Shown here in pieces: positions 21,990 to 23,892 of a stretch of 23,892 nucleotides of DNA (position 1 is the first letter of the stretch; each line of letters starts with the position of its first letter). The stretch is taken from NCBI GenBank assembly GCA_964431205.1, contig CAYSIX010000030.1, positions 1 to 23,892 on the forward strand, given 5' to 3'. Made by a program: the position numbers and the translations under genes. Under the pieces are notes generated by a model. That model was not told where the DNA came from, did not search any database, and saw nothing but the letters and a program-made list of their open reading frames with translations. This stretch comes from CAYSIX01 sp964431205. GTDB taxonomy: Bacteria > Planctomycetota > Phycisphaerae > Phycisphaerales > Phycisphaeraceae.

Positions 21990-23892
21990 TCATGCTGTCC
22001 CGGGCACCGCGCGCGGGCCGCGATGGAGCAGCCGGTACGCCGCCGGCGCGAACACCATCGCCAGCAGGGTCGCGCCGGCGACGCCGCCGGCCAGCACGAT
22101 CGCCAGGCTCGGCCAGAACTCGCCCCTGGTCAGCAGCAGCAGCGGGAGGAACCCGCCGATCGTCGTCAGGGTCGTCGACACCACGTGACGTGAGCAGCCC
22201 ATCACCGCCTTGGTGATCGCGTCCGGATCGCCGTCGCGCGCCGCGGGATTGTCGCGGATGGCCGCGATCACCACGATCGAGTCGTTGAAGGCCACCCCGA
22301 TCAACCCCAGCGTGCCGAGGATCGTGTTGAAGCTCACCGGGAACCCGATCGCGAACGTGCTCAACAGCGCCAGGCCCACCGACAGCAGACCGACCGCCGC
22401 GAGCACCAGCGCCAGCTTCACGCTGCGGAACGTCAGCACCAGCGCCGCGGCCATGACCGTGACCAGGACGGGGGCGTACCGCATGAGGTTGGCGGTCGCC
22501 TCCTGGTCCTGCTCCACCGACCCGCCCAGCTCGATGCGGTAGCCCGGCGGCGGCGCGAAGCCCGCCCGATCCAGCGCATCCTGCACGTTGCGCGTGACGT
22601 CGATCGGCAGCGCGTCCTCCTGCGTGTAGCCCTCGATGATGTTGCACCGCACCGTGTTGAAGCGCGTGACGCCGCCAAGCTGCGGTCGAAGCGACAACTC
22701 GCCCAGCGCGCCCAGCGGGGCGAACGACGCCGGGCCCCGGGCGAACTGGGTCGATGCCAGGCCGTCGAGCGTACGGCGCGGCCTGCCGTCGAGGCGCACG
22801 CGCACCGGCAGTTCCTCCATGTCCTCGATGACCGCCCCACCGCTCAGCCCATCCAGCTTGCCGCGCAGCCCCTCCGACAGGTCACGCAGCGCCAGGCCCG
22901 CGAAGCGCGCTTCGTCCTCGTCGGCGTCGTACCAGAGCTTGGGCTGGCCGGGCGGCAGGCTCGTGCGCGTGTGCAGCACCGCCGGGTGCGCCTGGAGCTC
23001 GCGCCGCACTTCGTCGCCGAGCTGTTGCAACCGCTCGAGCGACGGCCCGTAGATGCGAAACTCCACGTCCGCGTCCGTCGGTGGGCCTTGGCCAAAGCTC
23101 TTCATCACGACCTGTGCGCCCGGGAACGCTCGGTCCAGCTCGCGCTGCAACTGCGGCACCATGCGCTGCACCGCCCGGGGCGAGGTCGCGCTGATCACGC
23201 CCTGTGCGTAATGCGGTGAGCGGTCGCGATTCATCAGCAGGTTGTAGTACACACGCGGGAAGCTGCCGCCCGCGAGCCAGTCGACCCGCTGGACGTCCGG
23301 GTCCTCGCGAATGATCCGTTCCATCTGCTCGATCGTGCGGCGGGTTTCGTGGATGGAGGTCGAGCGGGGCAGCCAGACGCGGATGTCGAACATGTCCCGG
23401 TCCACCGGGGGAAAGAACTGCCGGCCGAGGTGCGGGTAGACCGCAAAGCCGGCGATGGGGGGCAGCGCGGCGATGAGCATGATCGCGACCGGCGCGCGCA
23501 GGCCGCGCTGAAGCAGCCACGTCGCGGCGCGCGCCAGGCCGCCCCCCGGCAGGCCGTGTCGCCACCAGTGCCGCGTTTCCCCGGCGCTGGTAAACCGGCC
23601 GTAGCGCGCCGCCAGCGCGGCGATCACGGTCATCGACAGCACGTACGACGCCACGATCGCCAGGATCACGCTGCCCCCGATGTAGCCAACGAAGTCGCCC
23701 GCGTTGCCGGGCAGCAGCACGATCGGCGCGAAGGCCAGCGCCGTGGTCAGCGTCGAGGCGAACAGCGGCGCAGCCAGGTGACGCAGCGTCTCACCGAGCG
23801 CGGTTTCGCCGTCCATGCCCGCTTCGCGCCGCTTCCGCACCTCATCGGTGACGACAATCGCGTTGTCGATCAGCAGCCCCAGCGCGATGATC
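21990..23892 (-). CDS. RND-family efflux transporter, C-terminal part (gene continues past the window)
   Basis: The fragment covers about 634 C-terminal residues of an AcrB/HAE-type inner-membrane pump; about 400 N-terminal residues are outside. The first complete codons encode the TM4 proton-relay stretch (ALGLLIDNAIVVTDEV). The Asp corresponding to AcrB Asp407 is present, and the next residue is Asn instead of the second Asp, as in many RND proteins of non-enterobacteria. It then shows TM5-6 (STLTTALAFAPIVLLPG), the second periplasmic half starting after FAVYPHLGRQFFPPVDRD, and the last TM bundle (RSVKLALVLAAVGLLSVGLALL, LGLIGVAFNDSIVVIAAIR, TTIGGFLPLLLL). It probably works with a membrane fusion protein and outer-membrane channel encoded upstream. 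Substrate (drug, metal or lipid) cannot be read from this part. Confidence 0.93.
   Translation of the reverse strand, partial: IIALGLLIDNAIVVTDEVRKRREAGMDGETALGETLRHLAAPLFASTLTTALAFAPIVLLPGNAGDFVGYIGGSVILAIVASYVLSMTVIAALAARYGRFTSAGETRHWWRHGLPGGGLARAATWLLQRGLRAPVAIMLIAALPPIAGFAVYPHLGRQFFPPVDRDMFDIRVWLPRSTSIHETRRTIEQMERIIREDPDVQRVDWLAGGSFPRVYYNLLMNRDRSPHYAQGVISATSPRAVQRMVPQLQRELDRAFPGAQVVMKSFGQGPPTDADVEFRIYGPSLERLQQLGDEVRRELQAHPAVLHTRTSLPPGQPKLWYDADEDEARFAGLALRDLSEGLRGKLDGLSGGAVIEDMEELPVRVRLDGRPRRTLDGLASTQFARGPASFAPLGALGELSLRPQLGGVTRFNTVRCNIIEGYTQEDALPIDVTRNVQDALDRAGFAPPPGYRIELGGSVEQDQEATANLMRYAPVLVTVMAAALVLTFRSVKLALVLAAVGLLSVGLALLSTFAIGFPVSFNTILGTLGLIGVAFNDSIVVIAAIRDNPAARDGDPDAITKAVMGCSRHVVSTTLTTIGGFLPLLLLTRGEFWPSLAIVLAGGVAGATLLAMVFAPAAYRLLHRGPRAVPGTA

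Overview
The window looks like a chromosomal segment of a high-G+C member of the Planctomycetota, probably class Phycisphaerae or close to it. This is inferred from content: two secreted proteins with dockerin-like D-x-D-x-D repeats followed by a PEP-CTERM exosortase signal, a DUF7453-type repeat protein, tandem fibro-slime proteins, oversized PilX-like pilins, and very G+C-rich protein-coding DNA. No rRNA or tRNA gene, CRISPR array or recognisable insertion sequence was seen.

Region 1 (1-5646, + strand) is a type IV pilus / type II secretion-like block. It holds the C-terminal end of a PilT-type ATPase, a PilC/GspF platform protein, a PilV/GspI-like prepilin, a very large PilX-like minor pilin with EF-hand-like loops and a beta-helix-like region, and a PilW/GspJ-like prepilin. 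Short A+T-rich repeat tracts lie on either side of the large pilin gene.

Region 2 (5848-8766, + strand) holds three small secreted proteins, each its own transcription unit ending in a strong intrinsic terminator. The last two are tandem paralogous fibro-slime proteins. They share a 13-bp element at nearly the same distance upstream of the start codon (about 115 nt) and a 65-nt block of exact identity in the coding region. All three proteins end in Tyr-Asp.

Region 3 (8705-14162, - strand) starts downstream with a PEP-CTERM protein built of roughly 65-residue repeats. Upstream of it is a compact three-gene operon: a degenerate ketosynthase (KS-beta / chain-length-factor-like), a fused MNT-HEPN protein, and an intact FabF-like ketosynthase. 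The three genes are joined by two ATGA stop/start overlaps. The middle gene is visibly poorer in G+C and combines a minimal nucleotidyltransferase (antitoxin type) with a HEPN RNase (RX4HXY motif), which are normally two separate proteins. It is the most unusual object in the window.

Region 4 (14377-21931, + strand) carries a GH4 family glycosidase with an unusual in-frame palindromic insertion, a four-helix membrane protein, a secreted PQQ-dependent sugar dehydrogenase-like protein with dockerin-like and PEP-CTERM ends, a DUF3553 protein, and NAD-dependent DNA ligase LigA. Region 5 (21990 to the window end, - strand) is the C-terminal part of an RND-family efflux transporter that runs off the window, convergent with ligA.

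Several starts sit 6-9 nt behind a TANNNT box, which suggests leaderless or nearly leaderless messages. Other genes have clear Shine-Dalgarno sequences.
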